A stretch of DNA of 15,154 nucleotides, from contig CAYQTA010000099.1 in the NCBI GenBank assembly GCA_964420365.1, positions 1 to 15,154 on the forward strand, read 5' to 3'. The notes under the pieces are model-generated. The model saw only the letters and a program-made list of their open reading frames with translations. It had not been told where the DNA came from and did not search any database. Position 1 is the first letter of the stretch; the number at the start of each line of letters is the position of its first letter. The position numbers and the translations under genes are program-made. The DNA is from JAMOQA01 sp964420365 (GTDB lineage Bacteria; Acidobacteriota; Polarisedimenticolia; J045). Below are positions 9,301 to 14,832 of the stretch, piece after piece.

Positions 9301-9447
9301 GGCGGGCTGGCGTCGTCGACGATCTTCACGCTGCTGGCGCTGCCGGTCTGGACGACGCTCCTCGAGGACGCCGGGACGGTGCTGCGGCGGGCGGTCTCGC
9401 CGGCGTCGCTCCGGGAGGACGCGGCCGCCGGGAGGGAGTCGGCATGA
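6352..9447 (+). CDS. RND efflux transporter permease, second of two
   Basis: A second AcrB-superfamily inner-membrane exporter, 1031 residues, the normal family length. It starts typically (DRPVTTFMGLLCLVVLGAVA, TM1). Porter regions lie at about 40-330 and 540-850, with TM bundles at about 336-490 and 853-1003. The TM4 motif GMLVDNAVVVVENV (395-408) keeps one Asp (399). TM10 has GIVVNNGIVLVDHV (911-924), lacking the AcrB Lys. The ATG at 6352 overlaps the preceding stop by 4 nt. GGAG at 6340-6343 gives a proper ribosome site. The frame stays open for about 4.8 kb upstream, but that extension only shadows the adaptor and first permease. It is clearly diverged from the first permease, so the pair may form a heterotrimer like MdtB/MdtC or two alternative pumps sharing one adaptor; the sequence does not decide. 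Confidence 0.93.
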   Translation: MSLPDLAVDRPVTTFMGLLCLVVLGAVAVTRLPLGFMPEVDRPRVVVDVPYPGSHPEEVLREIVEPLEDELALVEGVVGMESTAGAGSASIDLEFSPWDDMTVRRLEVREAVDRARPRLPDGVDRIDVRVGRHGPDAEATLQGRISADRDLSRDWELIERRIKARLERVAGVARVDLYGIEAPRLEVDLDLPALRRHRVPVETIVRAIRAANADLALGAIHGSRLRFDVRGGGRPETAAEIAALPVPGTSFRVGDLARVSFAPPRLPYGRRLNLRPAIGFDVFKDPAANTVAVADRVRAAIEEINADPRLRGVQILVWRDQAEEIRHSLNGLFRSGMWGALFAAVVLLLFLRRLATTVLLATAIPFSVIVTCGVLYLLGMELDVLTLLGLMLGVGMLVDNAVVVVENVHRLQEKGLPPREAARQGAGDVALAVTAATLTTVIVWSWLLFADPGPFRTYLGEIATTISLAVGCSLLISLTFIPLVAARFLRPRPHRPGFFERRLVPAYRAILAWTLRHRLATLALLVALAASTLWPLRHVEMNGQPKMMPRRVPISYRIREPMNLDRLREVVSRVEAAIWPHREELGISDIYSFFTEEGNWAVTLLFVPRELATEEHAAEIRRKVRPLLPEIPGVTLQTEERMFWRRQGGDRDQRRIVIALHGNEAARVAGEARRLEPWLRENLPGVQDVMLPASGEQKEVRVLVDPERVRAAGADPDRVAGAVAGFFRRRFIGRMRTPEGERQVFVGLPDRELPGFADLANVPIPVRGGTTVPLSALVDWKVADTPEAIRRVGRRVTAWVMVALPGELTTDEARGRVAAALARYPFPADITWDWGRLGRERDDVLAMMRRGTLLSLLVVVLLMAALFESLTQPLAIVITLPLAFFGAGWALWLGGYDLDITGFMGVILLIGIVVNNGIVLVDHVNLLRRRGMPREEALVVGSGDRLRPVLMTAITTIAGLVPLALRGATVAGATIDSLAVVVIGGLASSTIFTLLALPVWTTLLEDAGTVLRRAVSPASLREDAAAGRESA

Positions 9448-10118
9448 GCACGGACGGGCGTACCGGCAACGGGCCGGCGCCGGTGATCGACGTCTCGGCG
9501 CCCCTCGCGAACGGCCTTCCGGCCTGGCCCGGGGACGTGCCGTTCCGGCGGGTCGTCACCGCGTCCCACGGGGCGGGCGACGGGTACGAGCTGTCCCACG
9601 TGACGACGACGCTCCACGCCGGTACCCACGTCGATGCCCCGCGGCACTACGGGCCCGGGGCGCCGGCCGTCGACGAGCTCGACCCCCTGCTCTTCCTCGG
9701 GCCGTGCCGGGTCGTCCGGGTCGAGGTGCCGCCCCGCGGCCTGGTCCGGCCGGGGGACCTCGCCGGCGCCCTGGACGTGCCGCGGGTGCTGGTCGCCACC
9801 GGCAGCGTGCCGGAGCCGGACCGGGAGTTCACCCGGGACTTCGCGGCGCTCGCGCCGGAGACGGTCGACGCCCTCGCGGAGGCCGGCGTCCGCCTGTTCG
9901 GGATCGACACCCCGAGCGTCGATCCGTTCGACTCGGACGACCTGCCGGCGCACCGCGCGCTCGTCCGCCACGGGATCGTCGCCATCGAGGGGCTGCGCCT
10001 CGCCGGCGTCGCCCCCGGGCCCTACGACCTGGTCGCCGTTCCCCTGCGGATCGCCGGCGCGGACGCCAGCCCCGTCCGCGCCCTCCTCCTCCCCCCCGGA
10101 ACGATCGCCCCGCCCTGA
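9444..10118 (+). CDS. Cyclase-family metal hydrolase, kynurenine-formamidase (KynB)-like
   Basis: A 224-residue probably cytosolic metal-dependent hydrolase. The family signature HxGTHxDxPxH is present as HAGTHVDAPRH (58-68), giving metal ligands His58, His62 and Asp64. His170 and Glu182 match later metal-binding positions, and the spacing (12) is the one I recall for KynB. GIDTPSVDP (153-161) and PYDLVAVPLRIAGADASPVR (193-212) also resemble bacterial KynB, which hydrolyses N-formylkynurenine in tryptophan breakdown. Close relatives act on other cyclic amides, esters or unknown substrates, so kynB is probable but not assigned. The ATG overlaps the permease stop (ATGA), and GGAGGGAG (9431-9438) is a strong ribosome site. 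Being last in an efflux operon is unusual; no other tryptophan-degradation gene is in the window. A GC-rich hairpin follows 34 nt after the stop. Confidence 0.87.
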   Translation: MSTDGRTGNGPAPVIDVSAPLANGLPAWPGDVPFRRVVTASHGAGDGYELSHVTTTLHAGTHVDAPRHYGPGAPAVDELDPLLFLGPCRVVRVEVPPRGLVRPGDLAGALDVPRVLVATGSVPEPDREFTRDFAALAPETVDALAEAGVRLFGIDTPSVDPFDSDDLPAHRALVRHGIVAIEGLRLAGVAPGPYDLVAVPLRIAGADASPVRALLLPPGTIAPP

Positions 10119-10152
10119 GCCGCGTCTCTTCTACCTGTCGATGTCGTGGCGT

Positions 10153-10179
10153 CCGGCGGCGGTGGAGGCCCGCCGCCGG
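10153..10179 (+). terminator. Candidate terminator hairpin for the efflux operon
   Basis: Perfect 10-bp inverted repeat, CCGGCGGCGG (10153-10162) with CCGCCGCCGG (10170-10179), around a 7-nt loop, starting 34 nt after the hydrolase stop. No T-run follows on either strand, so it is not a textbook intrinsic terminator; it may stabilise the 3' end or act without a U-tract. Confidence 0.45.
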
Positions 10180-10218
10180 GGAAGCGCAGCGGCATGCTCC
10201 CGCGAGGTCCACTCGAAG

Positions 10219-10235
10219 GAACCGGGACCCGGTTC
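10219..10235 (-). terminator. Candidate terminator palindrome for the leftward operon
   Basis: GAACCGGG (10219-10226), a central A, then CCCGGTTC (10228-10235) form a 17-bp perfect odd-centred palindrome. It lies 20 nt beyond the stop of the possible mini-gene and about 156 nt beyond the SDR stop on the minus strand. No T-run follows. It could equally be a protein-binding site. Confidence 0.35.
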
Positions 10236-10255
10236 GCGGCGGGAGCGGGGCTCGT

Positions 10256-10345
10256 TCATGCCGGTTCCTCGCCGCGCCCGCGCAGGACCTCGAGCAGGCG
10301 TTCCACGTCCTCCAAGGCGCGGAACAGCGGGACGAGGATCGCCAT
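10256..10345 (-). CDS. Possible 29-residue mini-protein downstream of the SDR
   Basis: A small open frame beginning ATG GCG ATC CTC and ending TGA. It encodes 29 residues: a hydrophobic start (MAILVPLFRALEDV) and a charged, Leu-rich amphipathic continuation (ERLLEVLRGRGEEPA). Nearly all its codons end in G or C, as in the real genes here. It is co-directional with the SDR, 46 nt after that stop, and a palindrome follows its own stop. The ribosome site is weak (GGAAG, 7 nt before ATG). I recognise no family. In DNA this rich in GC, short frames with coding-like codons arise by chance, so this remains a candidate. Confidence 0.28.
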   Translation of the reverse strand: MAILVPLFRALEDVERLLEVLRGRGEEPA

Positions 10346-10391
10346 GGCGCGACTTCCACCCCGGCGGACGCGAAAGGCCGGGAGAAACGGT

Positions 10392-11201
10392 TCAGGGGGC
10401 GGGCGAGGCGCCGCCGTCGACCGGGATCGCGGTCCCCGTGACGTAGGAGGCCGCGGGGCTGGCGAGGAAGCCCGCCAGGGCGGCGACCTCGTCCGGGCGC
10501 CCGAGGCGGCCGGCGGGGATCCGTCCGGCGGTCTCCCGCGCGATCTCCTCCGGGGTCGTGCCCCGCTCGCCGGCGATCTTCCGGAACAGTTCCGCGAGCC
10601 GCTCGGTGTCGGTGTAGCCCGGCAGGATGCAGTTCACCGTGATCCCGTCCCGGGCGACCTCGCCGGCGAGGGTCTTCGCCCAGGCGGCGACCGCCCAGCG
10701 GGTCGTGTTCGACACGCCGAGGCCGGGGATCGGGGCCTTGACCGAGAGGGAGACGACGTGGATCACCCGGCCCCACCCGGCCTCCCGCATCCCGGGCAGG
10801 AGCGCCTGCACGAGGAGCTGGCCGGTGAAGAGGTGCCGGCGGAGCGCGGCCTCGAAGTCCGCGGGGGTCGCGTCCACGATCGGCCCGGCGGGCGGGCCGC
10901 CGGAGTTGTGCACGAGCACCAGGTGCGGACCGTGCTCCTCGAGGTGGGCGCGGACGGCCGCCGCCGTCCCCTCCGGGTCGTCCATGTCGGCCGGGAGGAC
11001 CAGGTGACCGCCGGCCGAGCCGTGCTCCCGGGAGATCGCCTCGAGTTCTTCCCGGGCATCCTCGAGGACCGCGCGCCGCCGCGCGAGCACGGTCACCCGG
11101 GCGCCGCGCCGGGCGAGTTCACGGGCGATCGCCCTCCCGATCCCCGCGCTCGCCCCGCAGGCGAGGGCGCGGACGCCGTCCAGCCGGTCCGGGTTCTTCA
11201 A
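10392..11201 (-). CDS. SDR-family oxidoreductase, ketoacyl-reductase-like, noncanonical active site
   Basis: A 269-residue Rossmann-fold protein of the short-chain dehydrogenase/reductase superfamily, probably NAD(P)H-dependent and cytosolic. The cofactor motif is GASAGIG (16-22) and NSGG (99-102) stands where NNAG is usual. The conserved Ser is Ser151, but the catalytic Tyr and Lys are replaced: SNTTR at 164-168 puts Ser164 and Arg168 in those places. The segment PGYTDTERL (194-202) and the end PVDGG (260-264) are present. I recall a ketoacyl-ACP-reductase-like SDR subgroup with this same S-N-x-x-R pattern, so it is likely a subfamily trait rather than decay; the reaction is unknown. The start is TTG (11201), chosen because GGAGG lies 6 nt upstream and the Rossmann strand follows at once. 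It begins 16 nt after the thioredoxin-TPR gene. Confidence 0.88.
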   Translation of the reverse strand: MKNPDRLDGVRALACGASAGIGRAIARELARRGARVTVLARRRAVLEDAREELEAISREHGSAGGHLVLPADMDDPEGTAAAVRAHLEEHGPHLVLVHNSGGPPAGPIVDATPADFEAALRRHLFTGQLLVQALLPGMREAGWGRVIHVVSLSVKAPIPGLGVSNTTRWAVAAWAKTLAGEVARDGITVNCILPGYTDTERLAELFRKIAGERGTTPEEIARETAGRIPAGRLGRPDEVAALAGFLASPAASYVTGTAIPVDGGASPAP

Positions 11202-11207
11202 GGCGTG

Positions 11208-11212
11208 CCTCC
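11208..11212 (-). promoter_or_regulatory. Shine-Dalgarno supporting the TTG start of the SDR
   Basis: The minus strand reads GGAGG here, 6 nt before the TTG at 11201. It sits in the 16-nt gap after the upstream stop. No ATG or GTG fits better in this frame. Confidence 0.6.
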
Positions 11213-11217
11213 GGGCC

Positions 11218-12078
11218 TCACGCGAAGAGGATCATCGCGAGCCGGTTGCGCAGGTCCTGCACGTCCGGGTGGTCGGCGCCGAGGTGGTCGAAGAGGGCCA
11301 GCAGCGTGCGCCGGGCTCCGTCGTCCCGGTACGCCCGGTCGCGCTTGACGATCTCGAGGAGCTGTTCCATCGCGTCCCGGGTCCGGCCCGCCGCCAGGTA
11401 CGCGCCGGCAAGGGCGAACCGGGCGTCGGCGTCGTCCGGGTTCGCCTCGACCCGCGCCCGGGCGGCCTCCACGCCCCCGGCCGCGGCTCCCGCCGCGATC
11501 ATCTCGATCAGCAGGACCTCCCGGTCCGCCGCCTCCTTCTCCGGCGCCCCGTCCGGGATCTTCGCGAGGAGCTCCTTCGCCTCGTCGACCGCGCCCCGGG
11601 CGGCGACGATCCGGGCGAGCTCGAGGAGGACCTTGCCGTCCTCCGGCTCCTTCATCAGGAAGCGGCGCAGCGTCGCCTCCGCCTCGGCGACGTCGCCGGC
11701 GGCGAGAAGCCTGCGGGCGCGGGAGACCACGTCCTCGTCCTCGGCGGGGACGAGCTGGCGCACCCACGCCTCGACCACGTGGGCCGGCTGGGCTCCGACG
11801 AACTCGGCGACGACGACCCCGTCCTTGAACGCCTTGACGGCCGGGATCCCGCTGACCCCGAACTGGGCGGCGAGCTGCTGGTTCTCGTCCACGTTGACCT
11901 TGGCCAGCACCGCCTTGCCGCCGGTGCGGGCGACCGCGTCCTCGAGGACGGGGCCGAGCACCTGGCACGGGCCGCACCAGGGGGCCCAGAAGTCCACGAC
12001 GACCACGACCTCCTTCGACCGGTCGATCACGTCCCGGGCGAAGGTCGCGGCGCTGACGTCGAGAGCGTGTGCGGGCAT
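11218..12078 (-). CDS. cnoX: Thioredoxin-domain TPR protein (CnoX/YbbN-type chaperedoxin)
   Basis: A 286-residue cytosolic protein. Residues 1-110 form a thioredoxin domain with WAPWCGPC (31-38; Cys35 and Cys38) and the cis-Pro in GIPA (Pro79). Residues 115-286 are helical tetratricopeptide-type repeats (RRLLAAGDVAEAEATLRRFL, FALAGAYLAAGRTRDAMEQL) ending in a hydrophobic MILFA. This architecture is that of CnoX, which holds unfolding proteins and passes them to GroEL or DnaK under oxidative stress. E. coli CnoX has lost the first active Cys; this protein keeps CGPC, so it may also be redox-active. The ATG at 12078 has GGAGGAGG 8 nt upstream (12087-12094), embedded in the end of the preceding gene. 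The frame is open farther upstream, but that part overlaps the preceding gene and does not look thioredoxin-like. It is the third gene of the leftward operon. Confidence 0.92.
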   Translation of the reverse strand: MPAHALDVSAATFARDVIDRSKEVVVVVDFWAPWCGPCQVLGPVLEDAVARTGGKAVLAKVNVDENQQLAAQFGVSGIPAVKAFKDGVVVAEFVGAQPAHVVEAWVRQLVPAEDEDVVSRARRLLAAGDVAEAEATLRRFLMKEPEDGKVLLELARIVAARGAVDEAKELLAKIPDGAPEKEAADREVLLIEMIAAGAAAGGVEAARARVEANPDDADARFALAGAYLAAGRTRDAMEQLLEIVKRDRAYRDDGARRTLLALFDHLGADHPDVQDLRNRLAMILFA

Positions 12079-12082
12079 GGCG

Positions 12083-13027
12083 TCATCCTCCTCCGGGGCC
12101 CCGGCGGGGGCGCCCCGGGTCCCCTCCATGGGATCCGGGGGCCCCGCTGGCAAGGCCGGGGAGCCCCGCGAGGGCGGCGATCCCGTCCAGCAGCACGGCG
12201 GCCCGGCCGGTCGGCAGGTTGCTGACGTAGAAGCGGGAGAGCCCGAGGGCCAGGAGCCAGCGGAGGGTCCGGGCGGCGACCTCCCCGGGGGAGACCCCCT
12301 CGTCGTCGAACTCCCGGGCGAGCCCCTCCCGCGGCACCGGCAGGAAGCGGGCAAGGGCGTCCAGGGTCTTCCGCCGGGCGCTCCGCCAGTAGAAGACCCC
12401 GGCGAAGAGCGGCAGGTCGAGGCCGCGCCGGGCGGCCTCTTCCAGGAACCCCTCGAGGGGGGCCGGGTCGTGGTGGGAGACCACCTGGGTCAGCAGGAAG
12501 TCGAGGCCGTCGGCGTGGTCGAGGAGCAGGGAGACCATCTCGGCCGGGTCGCGGAACGGGTTCACCCACCCGCCGAGCAGGAGGCCCGGGCGCGCGGCGC
12601 GGATCCTCTCCCGGAGCTGCCAGGAGCGGGGCAGGCAGCGGGGCGGTCCCACCGACGCGTCGCCCCCGAGGACGACCAGCCCCGGGAACCCTTCCTCCGC
12701 CGCCCGGTGCGCGAACCGCAGGCAGTACTCGAGCGGGTGCTTCAGGGTGAGGAACGGGACGATCCTCTCGCGCCGCGCGTCGGGACCCAGGTTCCGGACC
12801 AGGTGGGTGACCGATTCCTCCTCGCCGGTCCCGACGGCGTCGTCCGTCAGGAAGATCACGGTGTCCGCCCGGGAGAGCCGCCGGACCGCCTGGTGGACGT
12901 CGATCCAGGCGTCCACCGCCCGGTCCCCCTCGAGGTCCCTCCGGGGCGGGCGCAGTTCCACCGCGAGGAGCGGCCGCGGCTGCCGCAGCCGGAACCGGAG
13001 CCCGCCGGGGGTGGTCCCCGCGCTCAC
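12083..13027 (-). CDS. Methylenetetrahydrofolate-reductase-like (MetF superfamily) protein
   Basis: A 314-residue TIM-barrel-type protein resembling MTHFR. AVELRPPRR (22-30) corresponds to the family's N-terminal E-x-x-PP segment, with Glu24 at the catalytic Glu position. IVPFLTLKHPLEYCL (89-103), GLVVLGGD (116-123) and DFLLTQVVSHHDP (176-188, like the family's dfxxTQxxFD) follow in the usual order, then LPLFAGVFYW (205-214). True MTHFR reduces methylene-THF to methyl-THF using FAD. Several family residues differ here and no methionine-cycle gene is nearby, so it may be a paralogue with another substrate. The last ~25 residues are Gly/Pro/Arg-rich and probably disordered. The GTG start overlaps the thioesterase stop (GTGA), and the gene ends 4 nt before cnoX, so it is certainly in the same transcript. 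Confidence 0.75.
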   Translation of the reverse strand: MSAGTTPGGLRFRLRQPRPLLAVELRPPRRDLEGDRAVDAWIDVHQAVRRLSRADTVIFLTDDAVGTGEEESVTHLVRNLGPDARRERIVPFLTLKHPLEYCLRFAHRAAEEGFPGLVVLGGDASVGPPRCLPRSWQLRERIRAARPGLLLGGWVNPFRDPAEMVSLLLDHADGLDFLLTQVVSHHDPAPLEGFLEEAARRGLDLPLFAGVFYWRSARRKTLDALARFLPVPREGLAREFDDEGVSPGEVAARTLRWLLALGLSRFYVSNLPTGRAAVLLDGIAALAGLPGLASGAPGSHGGDPGRPRRGPGGG

Positions 13028-13797
13028 GGCGCGGCCCACCTCGTCCGCAGCCGGGCGAGCTCCCGCCCGTCCCCGGCGGCGGTCAGCCGGTGGAGCAGGA
13101 CGCCGTCTCCCCCGCCGGCCGGCGCGCACCGCGAGACGATCTCCGCCGGGAAGCGGGCCTCGGCGAGGAAGGCGATCTCGAGGCCGAGGGGCCGGAGCTC
13201 CCGCCAGGTCTCCTCCGGCACCGCCTCCACCGCCCAGGCGACGTAGGCCGTCTGGTTCGCATGGAGGTTCACGTCGATCTCCCCGCGGCGGAGCCGGAAC
13301 CGGAGTTCCGTGCCCCCCTCCCCGCCCGCCGGCAGCTCCCCGCGGAACGGGTCCTCGAGGGCCCGGGGGCGCTCCGGGAGCGGGTGGTTCCGCACGTCCG
13401 GGGGGATGCGCACCGGTCGCCGTCGCTCCATGTCGACCACGACCCAGGCGCTGGTCGCGACGCCGATCCGCTCGCCGGTCTCCGCCCGGAAGAGCTCGAA
13501 GTCGCGGGTCGCCTGGACCGGTCCCGCGCTGCTCGGCCACGTCACGATCCGCACCCGCTCCCGCCACCGGGGCCAGGCGGAGAGCTCGACGTGCAGGCGG
13601 CGCAGCATCCAGGTGCGCCCCTCCCGCTGGAGCGCCTCGACCGACCAGCCGAGGGCGTCGGCGTGGTTGCCGGCGGCCTCCTGGAGCCAGTTGGCCAGGA
13701 CGGGCACGCGGGCCCGCTGCCACGGGTCCATCTCGTAGGAACGGACGATGAACTCCTCGGTCCAGGTCAGCCGGTCGTCCCGGGCGTCGTCGGCCAC
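13024..13797 (-). CDS. Acyl-ACP thioesterase-like double-hotdog protein
   Basis: A 257-residue cytosolic protein that fits the acyl-ACP thioesterase (FAT) family, which releases free fatty acids from acyl carrier protein. Two hotdog halves are visible. The first (about 12-130) has EEFIVRSYEMDPWQRARVPV and the long-helix segment LANWLQEAAGNHADALGW (34-51), then TSAWVVVDMERRRPVRIP (115-132). The second (about 165-257) begins with DVNLHANQTAYVAWAVEAVP (175-194), the counterpart of the plant D-x-N-x-H-x-N catalytic stretch, giving Asp175, Asn177 and His179, with Glu213 as the likely last catalytic residue. The GTG at 13797 was chosen because GGGAGGAGG lies 8 nt upstream; the open frame continues further but looks non-coding. 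It is the first gene of the leftward operon. Hydrolysis of an acyl-CoA instead of acyl-ACP is possible. Confidence 0.85.
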   Translation of the reverse strand: MADDARDDRLTWTEEFIVRSYEMDPWQRARVPVLANWLQEAAGNHADALGWSVEALQREGRTWMLRRLHVELSAWPRWRERVRIVTWPSSAGPVQATRDFELFRAETGERIGVATSAWVVVDMERRRPVRIPPDVRNHPLPERPRALEDPFRGELPAGGEGGTELRFRLRRGEIDVNLHANQTAYVAWAVEAVPEETWRELRPLGLEIAFLAEARFPAEIVSRCAPAGGGDGVLLHRLTAAGDGRELARLRTRWAAP

Positions 13798-13805
13798 GGC
13801 GCAGC

Positions 13806-13814
13806 CCTCCTCCC
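13806..13814 (-). promoter_or_regulatory. Strong Shine-Dalgarno for the thioesterase-like gene
   Basis: The minus strand reads GGGAGGAGG, 8 nt before the GTG at 13797. It decides the start of the first gene in the leftward operon. Confidence 0.65.
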
Positions 13815-14116
13815 GCGGGATGATGCCACGGAAGGAAACGCGGCGGTCGGAACCGGCGGGCGCGGGGAGCGCCCCCGGCGCCTCCCGCCGCCGGGCCGTT
13901 GCCGAACCGCAACCCCCGCTCGCCGGGAAACACGGTTTCTCCTTTCGGCACGGCCCGCGAGCCGGTATCCATGAATGCATACGACGGAGCCGCTTCGAGA
14001 GACGAGCGAGGGGCCGCCGAGACGGCTTCCGAGGCGGCCGCCGCGAGGCCCGCCGCCGATCGGGGCGATCGGGCGGGCCCGGCGGACGAGGGGGGAGGCT
14101 CGACGGCTCCGGCCGC

Positions 14117-14168
14117 ACCGGGTCCCGCCGGCCCACTCACCGGGGGGCGCACGCCGGCGGGACCCGGT
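14117..14168. repeat. 16-bp perfect inverted repeat
   Basis: ACCGGGTCCCGCCGGC (14117-14132) and its exact reverse complement (14153-14168) flank a 20-nt loop. Past a small internal bulge, GGCC at 14111-14114 and at 14170-14173 can add four more pairs. No T-run adjoins either side. As RNA on either strand it would be very stable. Its role is unknown: leader structure, factor-dependent terminator, or relic of a mobile repeat. Confidence 0.6.
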
Positions 14169-14510
14169 CGGCCACCTTGCTCCCCGTTCCCCGCCCCGGT
14201 TCCCGCCCGCGTCCACGTCCCCGCGGTGCAGCGGCGTTTCCGGGTGGTCCCGGGCCGGGGGCATCCCGGGAACCGCGGTGACGACGGGTCGTCGCCTCGG
14301 TGCGCACGACCGCCGACGTCCGACCCGCACCGGACGCTCGCCCTCCGTGAGAGCTCCGCTACGCCGTGTCGCGACGCCGTGGGATCGGCGGAGCAGGTTG
14401 ACGGACACGACTCGCGGGGGCGGAACCGTGTCGGAAGCCGGGGGGACTGGCCCGAGGTGCGAGCGCCGATGGCGAAGGGGGAACGCACGTCGAGGGCGAA
14501 AGGCCCGGTT

Positions 14511-14679
14511 TGCAAGGGCCCCGCAGCCAGGGCCCTCCAGTGCAAGGAACCCGGCCCCGGTCGGCGCGAACCCGTGCATTTTCGGGGCCTGGACCACGTT
14601 TCCTTGCGCCAGGAGGCCCGAGAGTCGGACGACTTGCACCAGGGGCCTCACGACGCTCCCCCGTGCGATGGGGTCGCAC
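14511..14679. repeat. Degenerate array of about 30-bp units
   Basis: The triplet TGC recurs at 14511, 14541, 14575, 14605, 14635 and 14664 (spacings 30, 34, 30, 30, 29). Each copy is followed on the plus strand by a G-rich and then C-rich stretch, the best pair being TGCGCCAGGAGGCCC (14605) and TGCACCAGGGGCCT (14635). On the minus strand the common theme is about GGCCCC-n-TTGCA. Spacing is not a multiple of three throughout, so it does not look like a protein repeat. The units are weak and some similarity may reflect base composition. Confidence 0.35.
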
Positions 14680-14755
14680 CAGCCCCCCCGGCCCGGGGGA
14701 CCGGCGGTGGGCGATGCCTCCCGCGCTCCCTCCCCCGCCCAGGTTTTCCCGGGAC

Positions 14756-14783
14756 CGGGACGCGTCCCGTCCCGGATCCGGGA
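14756..14783. repeat. Two abutting 14-bp perfect palindromes
   Basis: CGGGACGCGTCCCG (14756-14769) is directly followed by TCCCGGATCCGGGA (14770-14783). Related GGGAC/GTCCC symmetry recurs at 14817-14827. The cluster lies just upstream of a possible promoter for the secreted-protein gene and could be an operator for a dimeric regulator. Confidence 0.45.
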
Positions 14784-14832
14784 TCCCGCTCCCGGGACGC
14801 CCTCCCTCCCTCGACCGGGACGGTCCCTCCCC

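Noticed and set aside
13028..13944. On the minus strand, a strong AAGGAG (13939-13944) 5 nt before a GTG (13933) whose frame runs into the MTHFR-like gene
   Set aside because: The first ~300 codons would overlap the thioesterase gene out of frame and are Arg/Gly/Pro-rich. The MTHFR-like gene has its own GTGA-coupled start. A short leader translation event cannot be excluded but is unsupported.
14111..14173. Insertion-sequence ends, considered for the 16-bp inverted repeat
   Set aside because: The arms are only 20 nt apart with no transposase frame between or near them, and no target duplication is visible.
14341..14372. Short direct repeat ACGCCGTG in the gap
   Set aside because: Two 8-bp copies in GC-rich DNA are expected by chance and have no evident context.
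14511..14690. CRISPR array, considered for the 30-bp periodic region
   Set aside because: The units are not identical repeats separated by unique spacers; similarity is limited to a short degenerate core, and no cas gene is present.
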